From Salimicrobium halophilum (lineage in GTDB: Bacteria > Bacillota > Bacilli > Bacillales > Halobacillaceae): a DNA stretch of 64,000 bases. Shown piece by piece: positions 26,363-35,638 of the stretch. Numbering within the stretch: the stretch's first letter is position 1; each line of letters opens with the position of its first letter. The notes beneath the pieces are model-generated. The model did no database searches. It worked only from the letters and a program-made list of their open reading frames with translations, and had not been told where the DNA came from. The DNA is taken from assembly GCF_900100295.1 (NCBI RefSeq), contig NZ_FNEV01000006.1, forward strand, positions 170,447 through 234,446, written 5' to 3'. Made by a program: the position numbers and the translations under genes.

Positions 26363-26406
26363 AAAAAAACTCACGCCTCTTCCTTACAGAAGAAGCGTGA
26401 GTTTTC
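26363..26406. terminator. Terminator between the HAD phosphatase and aldehyde dehydrogenase genes
   Basis: AAACTCACGCTTC-like arms (AAACTCACGCCTCTTC and GAAGAAGCGTGAGTTT) pair around CTTACA; A-run before, T-rich after, so it can act in both directions. Confidence 0.88.
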
Positions 26407-26409
26407 TTA

Positions 26410-27837
26410 TTATCTGCTCGGATAGCCGAGAATCGTTTTGACTTCCAGGTATTCTTCGATCCCGTAGTCGCCCCATTCTCTTCCGATTCCTGACTGTTTG
26501 TACCCACCGAATGGTGCAGCAAAGTCCGCAGGTGTATCGTTCACTTTTACACGTCCGGCACGAATGCCTGAAGCTGCTTTCCTGAGATTCTCTTCGTCCT
26601 TCCCGTACACATAGCCGGCGAGCCCATAATCGGTGTCGTTGGAGATGGTGATCGCTTCATCCAGAGAATCATACGTGATGACACACATCACGGGGCCGAA
26701 GATTTCTTCCTGGGCAATAACCATACCATTGTCTACATCCGTGAATACCGTAGGCTTTGCATAATACCCTTTCTCCAGTCCTTCCGGTTTTCCGGGACCA
26801 CCGACGAGCAGCGTAGCACCTTCTTCTTTTCCTTTTTCCATGTAGGATTGAACCGTATCCCACTGTTTCTCTGAGATGAGTGGTCCCATATGATTTCCTT
26901 CACGAGGATCTCCTACTTTGAATTCCGGCAGCACTTCTTTGATTGCCGCTTCGAATTCGTCTTTCATCGAAGAAGGAATCAAGGTACGGGTAGCTGCAGA
27001 ACAAACCTGCCCGGTGTTATTCGTGATATGGGTCAGTGCTGCGCGCGCCGCATCTTTCACGTCCGCATCATCAAGCACGATGAGAGGGGATTTTCCGCCG
27101 AGTTCAAGCGCTACGTTCGTAATATTCTCCGCCGCATTCTTCATGATCTTCTCCCCGGTAGCTCCGGAGCCCGTGAAGGAAACGAAGTCGATATCTTCGT
27201 GTGAGCTGATCCCATCTCCGATCACTTCTCCCGTTCCATTCACCAGGTTGAAAGCACCCTTCGGAACACCGACCTTATCGAAGATTTCCGTAAGAATGAA
27301 CGCGGCAAATGGTGTCTGTTCCGCAGGTTTCAAAATGACGGGACTACCTGCAGCGAATGCACTGGCAATCTTCGTCGATGTCTGATTCGTCGGGAAGTTC
27401 CACGGAGTGATCAGTCCACTTACACCCATCGTTTCTTTCACTCTCGTATGTCCTTCGAATTCTTCATGGAAAGAGAAATTCTTCAGCGATTCCGCTGCCT
27501 GGGAAAAGTGATTATACCCCATCATGAAGTGTACCTTCTCAGACACCTCAAGCGGCGAACCCAGCTCATCGGTGATCGTTTCGATGATATCGTCTTTCCG
27601 ATTTTCGTACTCCTCCGCAATATCTTCAAGCATCTTCACTCTGTCTTCCTTCGACATCTGAGAAAAGTGAGGAAACGCATCGCGCGCCGCCTGTACAGCT
27701 TTATCCAGATCTTCTTTCGTTCCTAAGCTGATTTCTCCGATCTGTTCTTCCGTTGCCGGATTGATGACTGCTTCCGTTTCGGAGCCGGTGGATGCCACCC
27801 ATTCTCCGTTGATGTAATGGTTCAGATAACGTTTCAT
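26410..27837 (-). CDS. Aldehyde dehydrogenase (NAD(P)+)
   Basis: 475 aa; ATG at 27837 lies 9 nt after AAAGGAG. Motifs: PWNFPTNQ near residue 148, [12 protein letters not shown] near residue 220, the general base Glu in ALELGGKSP near residue 245, and the nucleophile Cys in [13 protein letters not shown] near residue 280. EEIFGPV near residue 375 binds the cofactor. Oxidises an aldehyde to the acid; substrate cannot be set from sequence. It is divergent from ldh, and Rex-type sites lie in the shared region, so redox control is possible. Confidence 0.92.
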   Translation of the reverse strand: MKRYLNHYINGEWVASTGSETEAVINPATEEQIGEISLGTKEDLDKAVQAARDAFPHFSQMSKEDRVKMLEDIAEEYENRKDDIIETITDELGSPLEVSEKVHFMMGYNHFSQAAESLKNFSFHEEFEGHTRVKETMGVSGLITPWNFPTNQTSTKIASAFAAGSPVILKPAEQTPFAAFILTEIFDKVGVPKGAFNLVNGTGEVIGDGISSHEDIDFVSFTGSGATGEKIMKNAAENITNVALELGGKSPLIVLDDADVKDAARAALTHITNNTGQVCSAATRTLIPSSMKDEFEAAIKEVLPEFKVGDPREGNHMGPLISEKQWDTVQSYMEKGKEEGATLLVGGPGKPEGLEKGYYAKPTVFTDVDNGMVIAQEEIFGPVMCVITYDSLDEAITISNDTDYGLAGYVYGKDEENLRKAASGIRAGRVKVNDTPADFAAPFGGYKQSGIGREWGDYGIEEYLEVKTILGYPSR

Positions 27838-27956
27838 GTAGAAAGTCTCCTTTATATTGAATTGAAAGTATTGGTTCAACCGTTAGAGGAGACTATATCC
27901 TTTATCTGGGAGACTCAAACATCGAACGGGAATGTAACACCTCACCCAACCACATA

Positions 27957-27981
27957 ATTGTGAATGAATCGTGAACAATAA
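27957..27981. promoter_or_regulatory. Partial Rex-like site between aldehyde dehydrogenase and ldh
   Basis: ATTGTGAATGAATCGTGAACAAT resembles TTGTGAAN4TTCACAA with the second half degenerate (GTGAACAA). It is 50 bp upstream of the perfect Rex box and could serve either gene. Confidence 0.4.
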
Positions 27982-28010
27982 AACGCTTACTCCTAAAAAG
28001 AAAATAATTA

Positions 28011-28028
28011 TTGTGAAGTATTTCACAA
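28011..28028. promoter_or_regulatory. Perfect Rex operator upstream of ldh
   Basis: TTGTGAAGTATTTCACAA is an exact copy of the Rex consensus TTGTGAAN4TTCACAA. It ends 6 nt before the -35 box of ldh. Rex leaves DNA when NADH rises, so lactate production would follow the redox state. Confidence 0.9.
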
Positions 28029-28034
28029 ATACTA

Positions 28035-28063
28035 TTGATTTACCGAGAAGAATATTAGACAAT
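28035..28063 (+). promoter_or_regulatory. ldh promoter
   Basis: TTGATT (28035-28040), 17 nt, GACAAT (28058-28063). A Rex box lies directly upstream and a second, weaker one (ATGTGATAAGATTCACAA, 28069-28086) covers the probable start site. Confidence 0.65.
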
Positions 28064-28068
28064 AAGTA

Positions 28069-28086
28069 TGTGATAAGATTCACAAA
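28069..28086. promoter_or_regulatory. Second Rex-type operator at the ldh start site
   Basis: ATGTGATAAGATTCACAA agrees with the Rex consensus in most positions (left half ATGTGAT, right half TTCACAA perfect). It overlaps the expected transcription start, a place where binding would block RNA polymerase. Confidence 0.65.
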
Positions 28087-28091
28087 GTTAG

Positions 28092-29075
<984 letters not shown>

Positions 29076-29105
29076 CGCACACTACCGGATCCTCATAAGC
29101 AATGG

Positions 29106-29146
29106 AAAGACACGCTGGTTCCCGCAAAGAAACCAGCGTGTCTGCT
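29106..29146. terminator. Terminator between ldh and the lipoprotein gene
   Basis: AGACACGCTGGTTTC-type arms: AGACACGCTGGTT and AACCAGCGTGTCT are complementary around CCCGCAAAGA. The genes converge here, so it likely serves both. Confidence 0.85.
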
Positions 29147-29153
29147 ATGTTCG

Positions 29154-29759
29154 TCAGCTTAAATCGAACCACAATTCCCCGTTCACAGCCGTATCCATGA
29201 CTCCATGCACTTCTTCCGTTTCCCCATCAATCTCGTAAATCACCTGGTGCTCCTGCGATTCACCCGTTTTCAATGTTTCTTCTCCTTCAGTCAGCACATA
29301 TCCCGGGGACCGTCCCTGTTTCTCCGGATTCACTTCCATGATTGAAGGTCCATAATCCTCTATCCTCGCATCTCCGGTGTCAAACGCGTATGTCTTGAAT
29401 TGTACCAATAACAGCTCTTTCCCCTCTGCAGGGTCCCAGGTCACTCCTTCTTCTTCCGCTATTCCCTCGGCTTCCTCTCCTCGCGTTACTTCTGTAACGC
29501 TCACCCCAATGTCGGCTTCGTCACTATTCGTGTAAATAATGATGTCACCGACTTGAGCAGGATTTCCACGACTTGCATACCCGTCCTTTTCCGTGACACT
29601 CTTCCCTTCAAGCAGTTCTGAAGTGATGGGCTCAGGGCTGTAATTGTCCCCCACCGAAGACTCTTTGTTCCGGACATCATATACTCCGTCCCCTTCTTCC
29701 GGGGTAGAACAACCGACAAGCAGAGCGAACAACGATCCAACCAGTAGATGCTTCAGCAT
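29154..29759 (-). CDS. Secreted lipoprotein, DUF4352-like
   Basis: 201 aa. Signal peptide with lipobox LVGC (Cys at residue 17). After a disordered acidic stretch comes a beta-rich region (NPAQVGDIIIYTNSDEADIGVSVTEV, split between residues 70-95, and LLLVQFKTYAFDTGDARIEDYG) of the immunoglobulin-like DUF4352 type found in many Bacillus lipoproteins. Anchored on the outer face of the membrane. Role unknown. Ribosome site AAGGAGG is clear; single gene. Confidence 0.75.
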   Translation of the reverse strand: MLKHLLVGSLFALLVGCSTPEEGDGVYDVRNKESSVGDNYSPEPITSELLEGKSVTEKDGYASRGNPAQVGDIIIYTNSDEADIGVSVTEVTRGEEAEGIAEEEGVTWDPAEGKELLLVQFKTYAFDTGDARIEDYGPSIMEVNPEKQGRSPGYVLTEGEETLKTGESQEHQVIYEIDGETEEVHGVMDTAVNGELWFDLS

Positions 29760-29867
29760 CCAAGACCTCCTTATTATGTATTAATTTCATTATAATGGTA
29801 GTTACCGGCAATTAAAATACTCTGATGTATCTATGTTCGTACTATATCAAGAGTGGACAAACCGATT

Positions 29868-29903
29868 TCAAAAAAGCCACCATTCGACAGATGAATGATG
29901 GCT
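29868..29903 (-). terminator. Terminator of the MurE-like ligase gene
   Basis: Minus strand AGCCATCATTC and GAATGGTGGCT pair (one G-T) around ATCTGTC and are followed by TTTTTT. It lies 67 nt after the stop codon. Confidence 0.8.
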
Positions 29904-29970
29904 TGATGGTTTTAATTCTTTTTTCTTCCGTTCTCGCGCCGGATAAACGGTTCATATGTTTTCTTCTGCA

Positions 29971-31422
29971 TCACTTCTCGTCCAAGAACGAAACGGCTTC
30001 TCCATCGTTTTCCACAGGATAATGATAGCTTTGCTGATACGTTTCATGCCCTTTTCCTGTAATCAGAACCCAGTCATTTTCGCCGGTACTGGCCAAAGCC
30101 TCTTCGATAGCCCTGGTACGATCCAAGATGACACGTCCGTTTCTGTTCCCGTACTTTTCCTGAAGATCGATCAGAATATCTTTCATCTCCTCCGATGTCA
30201 CAGAGTTCAGATCATCGGATGTAAGAATGTACTGATCGCTCAGTTCAGAAGAGATTGATATCATTTCTTTCCGCTTGCTTCCATCCCTATCTCCCCTGAA
30301 ACCGAAGAGGTGAATGAGCTTCCCGGCACACAGTTCTCTTGTTGTATTCAAACAATGAAACAGCGCATCAGGGGTGTGAGAATAATCGATAGCCACCGCT
30401 GTCCCGCTCTTCAATTCCATAACCGTGAATCTGCCTTCGACGCCCTCGAATCGTTCAATGGAAAAGACTGCGTCTTCTGCCTTCACCCCTATCTGTACAA
30501 CGGTAGCATAAGCCATCGCTATGTTGTACATGTTGTGAAGTCCATACAGGGAAGGTCTCATCGAAAGAGTACCATCCCCATCTTTCAATAGCAGGCTATT
30601 CGGATTTGAGGTATACCTGTCTACTTTGACATCGTCCATGTCCTTCTCACCGATCGATATGACAGGTTGGCCCTGCCCGCGAAGTTGCTCGGCTAATAGC
30701 GCTCCCCAATGATTGTCCGTATTGATAATAGCTTTGCCACTCTTCTTCAGCATTCCGAACAGTTTCTTCTTTGCCTGAAAATAATTCTCCATGGATCCAT
30801 GATAATCCAAATGATCATGAGAAAGATTAGTGAACAAGGCATAATCGAAGGCCACCCCTTCCACTCTATGCTGCGTCAGAGCATGGGAGGATACTTCGAT
30901 AACTACGACATCATCGTTACTTCCATATAACCTTCTATTGATTTCCAACAAGGTCGGGGTCGTGTTCCCCGTTGTATACACTTCTCCATTGATAACGTTG
31001 TTGGTACTGCCGAAAAAAGCACAGGACCATCCGTTATCTTCCAGTATATTTCTTATAAGAGAACCCGTAGTCGTCTTCCCGTTTGTACCTGTCACGCCGA
31101 TGAGTATCTTATCGGCAGTCGGGAAATGATAGTAATGATCACTGATCAGACTCAAGGCTTTCCTGCTGTTCTCCACTTGAAAATAAGGAACCTCCAAGCC
31201 TCTTTCCACCTCTTCACCGATTACAGCACAAGCACCATTTTCAATAGCCTCATCGATATAGTGATGCCCATTCTGCTTATGCCCTTTGATAGCAACGAAC
31301 AGATATCCTTCTTCCACCTCTTGAGATTTATAAGAAATACCCCTGATGACCACTTCGGGATGTGGCATAGACCTTTCTGGATTCACGTCTTTCAAAACAT
31401 GTGCTAATTCATGCAGTTTCAT
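29971..31422 (-). CDS. Orphan MurE-type UDP-MurNAc-tripeptide ligase
   Basis: 483 aa, Mur ligase length. N-terminal domain GISYKSQEVEEGYLFVAIKG near residue 28, ATP loop VTGTNGKTTT near residue 110, STNNVINGE, EVSSHALTQHRV, the carbamylated-lysine segment YFQAKKKLF, and C-terminal FRGDRDGSKR. The motif that selects the third amino acid, DNPR in meso-diaminopimelate enzymes, reads DDLN near residue 403, nearer to the DDPN form reported for lysine enzymes. It is outside any cell-wall cluster. It could add lysine or ornithine, or act on another substrate. Confidence 0.8.
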   Translation of the reverse strand: MKLHELAHVLKDVNPERSMPHPEVVIRGISYKSQEVEEGYLFVAIKGHKQNGHHYIDEAIENGACAVIGEEVERGLEVPYFQVENSRKALSLISDHYYHFPTADKILIGVTGTNGKTTTGSLIRNILEDNGWSCAFFGSTNNVINGEVYTTGNTTPTLLEINRRLYGSNDDVVVIEVSSHALTQHRVEGVAFDYALFTNLSHDHLDYHGSMENYFQAKKKLFGMLKKSGKAIINTDNHWGALLAEQLRGQGQPVISIGEKDMDDVKVDRYTSNPNSLLLKDGDGTLSMRPSLYGLHNMYNIAMAYATVVQIGVKAEDAVFSIERFEGVEGRFTVMELKSGTAVAIDYSHTPDALFHCLNTTRELCAGKLIHLFGFRGDRDGSKRKEMISISSELSDQYILTSDDLNSVTSEEMKDILIDLQEKYGNRNGRVILDRTRAIEEALASTGENDWVLITGKGHETYQQSYHYPVENDGEAVSFLDEK

Positions 31423-31717
31423 CCTTGTACTCCTTTAAAATCGTGGTCTTACCTTCCTCTATCTTGCGCGCTCACTCTTCCCCGACAAGGAGAGAAGAGA
31501 CCCGTAAGCCCTACTTTCTTTAACTTCCCTCCGGAAGTCCATCCCTATTCCTGAGCTCACAAGGGAGACTCTTTTTATGTAACTTAACCTTGAACGTGGG
31601 ATATCCGGTATTATCAACTTTTTGCGTACCTATTATATTATACGTCTGAAACATGCAAATTCTGTGCAGGTCGATCAAAGAAATTACGAAAAGTGGATGT
31701 ATTTCCTGTAAAAAAGA
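31423..31717. other. Intergenic region upstream of the MurE-like gene
   Basis: About 300 nt with no supported gene. Minus-strand ACGTATAATATAAT near 31635-31648 could contain a -10 box for the MurE-like gene, but no good -35 box is paired with it. No riboswitch or repeat recognised. Confidence 0.4.
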
Positions 31718-31752
31718 AAAACACGCCCTCCTCCATGGATAAGCGTGTTCAC
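31718..31752 (-). terminator. Terminator of the small WYL-like gene
   Basis: Minus strand GAACACGC and GGCGTGTTTTTC pair around a 15-nt loop and end in a T-rich run. Confidence 0.75.
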
Positions 31753-31787
31753 CAGTACTTCTATCAACTTCAACCACCATTCACCTT

Positions 31788-32009
31788 TCAGAGTGCCATT
31801 CCTTTTCGTTCCTCCACCGGATATACGGACAAAATGTTGTCCCGCTTGAAGGACCTGACCTGCTTGCGCCAATAGCAATACCCGAGAATCGTTTCCTCAC
31901 GCACAGCGACGACTCGCACGATCCTTTGAGTCATCCGCCCCTTTCCGTCCATGTACACCATTTCAAGATTCTGCTTCTCACCTGCGGCCCGTTCAAGTAT
32001 TCCATTCAT
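31788..32009 (-). CDS. Small WYL-like domain protein under a LexA-type box
   Basis: 73 aa from the ATG at 32009, 6 nt after GGGAGGG. The sequence NLEMVYMDGKGRMTQRIVRV and ETILGYCYWRKQVRSFKRDN has the shape of a single WYL domain (a small SH3-like barrel that senses ligands or nucleic acids), without any DNA-binding domain. Stand-alone forms occur in Bacillus and their job is not known. The promoter contains a LexA-type operator, which suggests a DNA-damage role. Confidence 0.65.
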   Translation of the reverse strand: MNGILERAAGEKQNLEMVYMDGKGRMTQRIVRVVAVREETILGYCYWRKQVRSFKRDNILSVYPVEERKGMAL

Positions 32010-32033
32010 GTTCATCCCTCCCGATACATTATA

Positions 32034-32054
32034 CGAACATTTGTTCTTATTATA
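32034..32054 (-). promoter_or_regulatory. LexA (SOS) box over a promoter
   Basis: Plus strand CGAACATTTGTTCT (32034-32047) fits the Bacillus LexA box CGAACRNRYGTTYC apart from one or two outer bases. On the minus strand a TATAAT (32049-32054) immediately precedes it, so the box covers the transcription start of the small gene ending at 31788. Confidence 0.7.
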
Positions 32055-32092
32055 CCATGGATGAAGGGATTTCAAACATTAAAGTTTTTCAC

Positions 32093-32125
32093 AAAAAAAG
32101 CCTGTCCGTTTGGAACAAGCTTTTA
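32093..32125 (-). terminator. Terminator of the ten-gene ureide operon
   Basis: Minus strand AAGCTTGTTCC and GGACAGGCTT pair imperfectly around AAAC and are followed by seven T residues. It is the only terminator found after capA-like and ends the run of same-strand genes that begins at 43244. Confidence 0.72.
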
Positions 32126-32149
32126 AACCGGTAGAATTCAAACCCCATT

Positions 32150-33433
32150 CTATAAATAGATGAAGCCCTTTCCATCTTCAATTCTAATATCTGTGTCGAA
32201 AGGTTCGGATAATTTCTGAAGCCTTTGCAGGACACGTTCATCCTCAGATAACTCCGGCCAGCCTTTACGATATCTCGGCTTATTAAAGCCCAAGTCTATG
32301 GGTTGCAGTTCAATCTTAGCAGGGTACCCACCCGTCCATTCCACCTTCGCCATCACTGATTCCCATACGAATGGATTCACACCAAGACCTTTCGTTCCAC
32401 CAGCGCTCCGTTTGTCATACCCGTCGGCAGCAGAGGCTTTCTCATCAAGGTCATATTTCTCGTAGAAATCACGAGGCAAATGTCTGACCGAATCGTTTTG
32501 AAAGATAAAATTACCCAAGCTGTAAAATATCGGTCTTCCCCGGTAAATCTCAATACCGCGGATCACATGTGGCCCATGGCCGATTATGCAATGAGCACCG
32601 GCATCAATCATTCGTCTTGAAGCTTCCTTAAAAAAATCGGCGGGTGTGTTTTTATCTAATCCAGTCATCTCATGTGAATGGAAGCTCACAAGAACATAAT
32701 CCGCCTGACGCTTCGCTTCTTCGACCTTATTTATAAGTCTATCCATGTCACCCTGATGAGGTTTCCTCTCTTTATATGCCTCATCAGCGATTTTGAACTT
32801 TCTTCCGGCGAATAAGAACTCGTCCTCTGAACCGCTGTTTGAGAACCCTTCAATCCGATTCAATTCCTCCGCTGCATCCAGGTTCGTCTGGCTGGATATA
32901 GACCTCAATGCCTCAAGCTCCTCTTTCGTGACATGGATGATTTCTTCGCACCGGAGAGGGTTCACACCCGGCCTCCCACCAATATGACCATTCCCATTCC
33001 CTGCAATCCAAAAATCATGAAAAGTGGAAGTGACCCCAATCAATGCGATCCTCCCATTCTCTGTTTCTATATAGCTGGCTTCAGCGGCAGACGCCAGTGT
33101 TTTTCCTGCACCGGCATGAATCATATCGCGGTCATCCAATTCCTTTTCGGTAGCTATCAATCCCCCATACAAATAGTCCATCGTATGGTTATTCGCCCAA
33201 TTAAACAAATTGAACCCGTAGTACCGAAGATCATCCAGCACAGCAGGTTCTGCCATCGCCCAGGTGCCTCCACTGAAGGGAGAAGGGTATCCTTTGCCTT
33301 CATGCGCAGTTATCTCCAGATTGGTGAAGCGGGCATTACTGTCCGCCATCCACCCCTTTACTTTCTCGGCTCTTCCATCTCCACAAGGCAAACGGCGGGA
33401 GATGAAACTGTCGCCGGTCATTACCATCTTCAT
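32150..33433 (-). CDS. CapA-family calcineurin-like phosphoesterase
   Basis: 427 aa; ATG at 33433 follows GAGGGAGG. CapA/PgsA-type fold: MVMTGDSFISRR at the N-terminus (metal-binding Asp), FTNLEIT near residue 36, NWANNHTMDYLYGG near residue 80, SFHSHEM near residue 245, IIGHGPHVIRG near residue 280 and YSLGNFIFQ near residue 300. The family is known from poly-gamma-glutamate capsule assembly, but this copy has no signal peptide or membrane segment and no capB/capC neighbours. It lies 26 nt after the nitroreductase gene and is the last gene of the ureide operon. Confidence 0.8.
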   Translation of the reverse strand: MKMVMTGDSFISRRLPCGDGRAEKVKGWMADSNARFTNLEITAHEGKGYPSPFSGGTWAMAEPAVLDDLRYYGFNLFNWANNHTMDYLYGGLIATEKELDDRDMIHAGAGKTLASAAEASYIETENGRIALIGVTSTFHDFWIAGNGNGHIGGRPGVNPLRCEEIIHVTKEELEALRSISSQTNLDAAEELNRIEGFSNSGSEDEFLFAGRKFKIADEAYKERKPHQGDMDRLINKVEEAKRQADYVLVSFHSHEMTGLDKNTPADFFKEASRRMIDAGAHCIIGHGPHVIRGIEIYRGRPIFYSLGNFIFQNDSVRHLPRDFYEKYDLDEKASAADGYDKRSAGGTKGLGVNPFVWESVMAKVEWTGGYPAKIELQPIDLGFNKPRYRKGWPELSEDERVLQRLQKLSEPFDTDIRIEDGKGFIYL

Positions 33434-33459
33434 GTTCCTGCCTCCCTCTGTTCTAACCT

Positions 33460-34206
33460 TCATTTAAGTGGAAAGCCCTGTTTTTTGATAAAGTCCGTCA
33501 ACTCGGCCCTTCTCTTCACGGCGAAATAAGAAGCCATCTGACTGCTCCAGCTGTCTATTCGTTGCCCATTTGTCCGTTTCCAATAATACTCGGCTGACGT
33601 TTTTTCATATGCCTCCAGATGCTGTTCGAGGTTATGAGTCTCGTAATGTTCTTCATGATAAATAGCTTCTCTGCCGATTCTCGGTTTTTGCCACGGATCC
33701 TGACCAGGATAGCCTATACACATCCCCATAACCGGCACCGTCCACTCGGGCAGTTTCAACAAACGGGCAACCTCAGCAGCCTGATTACGAATTCCGCCAA
33801 TCATTACGCCCCCAAGCCCGTAAGACCTGGCAGCAAGCAGGAAATTCTCCGAAGCTAAAGCAGTATCCACCGCACCCACAAGCAGATTCTCCACCTCTTC
33901 CACTTCAAAAGCAGAGTCATGCCGTTCACTGACTAATGCGTGACGATAAAAATCCATTACAAAAACGAAGAATACCGGACACTGACCGATATAGCTCTGA
34001 TTCCCGCATAATTCCTGGAGATTCTTCTTCGTATCCTGATCCCGAATGCAAATGATGCTGTACGCCTGAACGTTGTGTGAAGATGGTGCCCAGCGTGCGG
34101 ATTCTACCAGGTCATCAATGATATACTGAGGGACCGGTTCACTTTTGAAACGTCTTATAGATCGGTGACTCTGGATTAATGTTCTGATTACTTCCCCGTC
34201 ACTCAT
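33460..34206 (-). CDS. NADPH-dependent flavin nitroreductase (NfrA-like)
   Basis: 248 aa. HRSIRRFKSEPVP (residues 14-26) binds FMN phosphate, ARWAPSSHNVQAYSI near residue 38 and AARSYGLGGVMIGGIRN near residue 125 complete the FMN site, and the C-terminal extension matches the NfrA/FrxA group of FMN oxidoreductases. Its start overlaps the amidohydrolase stop (ATGA), so it belongs to the ureide operon. It may supply reduced flavin or reduce a substrate; the role in the pathway is not apparent. Confidence 0.85.
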   Translation of the reverse strand: MSDGEVIRTLIQSHRSIRRFKSEPVPQYIIDDLVESARWAPSSHNVQAYSIICIRDQDTKKNLQELCGNQSYIGQCPVFFVFVMDFYRHALVSERHDSAFEVEEVENLLVGAVDTALASENFLLAARSYGLGGVMIGGIRNQAAEVARLLKLPEWTVPVMGMCIGYPGQDPWQKPRIGREAIYHEEHYETHNLEQHLEAYEKTSAEYYWKRTNGQRIDSWSSQMASYFAVKRRAELTDFIKKQGFPLK

Positions 34207-35621
34207 AATTGAACCTGGCCTTCTTCTGCCTCAGGCTTGACCAGTTCTCCACTCCCCTGTTCCCCTGTGATTTTCCCGTCCTGCATAATGATTTTCCCAC
34301 GGACGATCGTCTCTGTCGGTACACCTTTCACAGCAAAACCGTCGAACGCCGTCACTTTGCTTTTGCTGTGCAGTTCTTCCCGTTTGATAACCATTTCCTG
34401 ATCCATATCGACAATAGTGATATCAGCATCCGTCCCGACCTGCAACGATCCTTTTTGCGGATAAATACCAAACAGCCTGGCTGGTTCTTCCGCCATAAGT
34501 CTGACGAAATCTGATATAGAAATTCTATCCTCGTTGACTGCATTCAGCATTAGTGGCGCCATGGATTCGACTCCACACATGCCGGCCGGGATGGACCATA
34601 GATCTCCATCTTTCTCCTCTTCAGTGTGAGGGGCATGATCCGAACAGACGTGGGAGATGGTTCCATCCACCATTGCCTCCCATATCGCGTGCTGGTCCTT
34701 TTCATATTTGACCGGCGGATAAACTTTCATTTTTGGACCAATTTCCTGGTAATCCTCCTTTGATAAGAACAAGTAATGCGGACAAGTTTCAACCGTAACC
34801 GGATATCCATCGGCCTGCGCTTTCCGGACAGATTCCACTGCTTCTGCAGAGCTGACGTGCAGGACATGGAACCGTACTCCAGTCGCTTTCGCCATCTCTA
34901 TTCCTGAATTGACTGTCAACAATTCTGCCAGGTTCGGCCGTCCAGCTATTAAATCTTCGTAGGTGCGTCCGCCTTCATTTTCGACACGAGTGGTGAGTTT
35001 TTGTATTAAATCATTATTTTCAGCGTGTACGGCAAACAATTTACCGGTTTTAGACACTTCCTCCATCATTTCGTAGACATCTCCGTCGTTGAATGGCGGA
35101 ATCACGTTTTCCATTCCAGGCTTGTAGTTGTACATCAATTGATACGTTTCTTTATGGACGGCATAACCCCAGAAGAACTTGAATCCGATCACACCCTTTT
35201 CATTCAATGCGCCGATCTGATCCAGGTTCAAAGGACCAAGGCAGATTCCCCATAATCCGAAATCGACATATGCTTTCTGCTGAAGGTTTTGTTTTTGGAG
35301 TTCAAAATTCTCTGCATTGTTCACAGGAGGAGTCGTGTTTGGCATTTCAAACACCGAGGTTATTCCACCTGCTGCCGCCGCACGGGTGGAATGAGCGAAG
35401 TCTTCTTTGTAGGTTGGGCCGGGGTCCCGTGAGTGCACGTGAGTATCGATCAATCCGGGCATTACGTATTTACCCGCTGCATCAAGCACTGTCACTGCGT
35501 CTTCTTCGAGCTTCCCATCCGTAACCGCACCTACTTTTCCATCCTTCACGAAGATGTCTGCTCTTTTCACTTGTCCATGGTCCACTACGTTTCCGTTGAT
35601 GATTTTCAGATCCCACTTCAT
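34203..35621 (-). CDS. Dihydroorotase/allantoinase-like cyclic amidohydrolase
   Basis: 472 aa; ATG at 35621 follows GGGAGG by 8 nt. Metal motif DTHVHSRDPG near residue 58, with the Arg that in dihydroorotase holds the substrate carboxylate, and MPNTTPPV near residue 93 with the matching Asn. Lys in GVIGFKFF is placed for carbamylation as in hydantoinases and allantoinases, whereas Bacillus PyrC has Asp there. HAEN, HVSS and CSDHAPHTEEEK give the remaining ligands. Predicted to open a cyclic ureide, most likely dihydroorotate to N-carbamoyl-aspartate, in a catabolic setting. Confidence 0.85.
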   Translation of the reverse strand: MKWDLKIINGNVVDHGQVKRADIFVKDGKVGAVTDGKLEEDAVTVLDAAGKYVMPGLIDTHVHSRDPGPTYKEDFAHSTRAAAAGGITSVFEMPNTTPPVNNAENFELQKQNLQQKAYVDFGLWGICLGPLNLDQIGALNEKGVIGFKFFWGYAVHKETYQLMYNYKPGMENVIPPFNDGDVYEMMEEVSKTGKLFAVHAENNDLIQKLTTRVENEGGRTYEDLIAGRPNLAELLTVNSGIEMAKATGVRFHVLHVSSAEAVESVRKAQADGYPVTVETCPHYLFLSKEDYQEIGPKMKVYPPVKYEKDQHAIWEAMVDGTISHVCSDHAPHTEEEKDGDLWSIPAGMCGVESMAPLMLNAVNEDRISISDFVRLMAEEPARLFGIYPQKGSLQVGTDADITIVDMDQEMVIKREELHSKSKVTAFDGFAVKGVPTETIVRGKIIMQDGKITGEQGSGELVKPEAEEGQVQL

Positions 35622-35638
35622 CGAATTCCCTCCCACTT

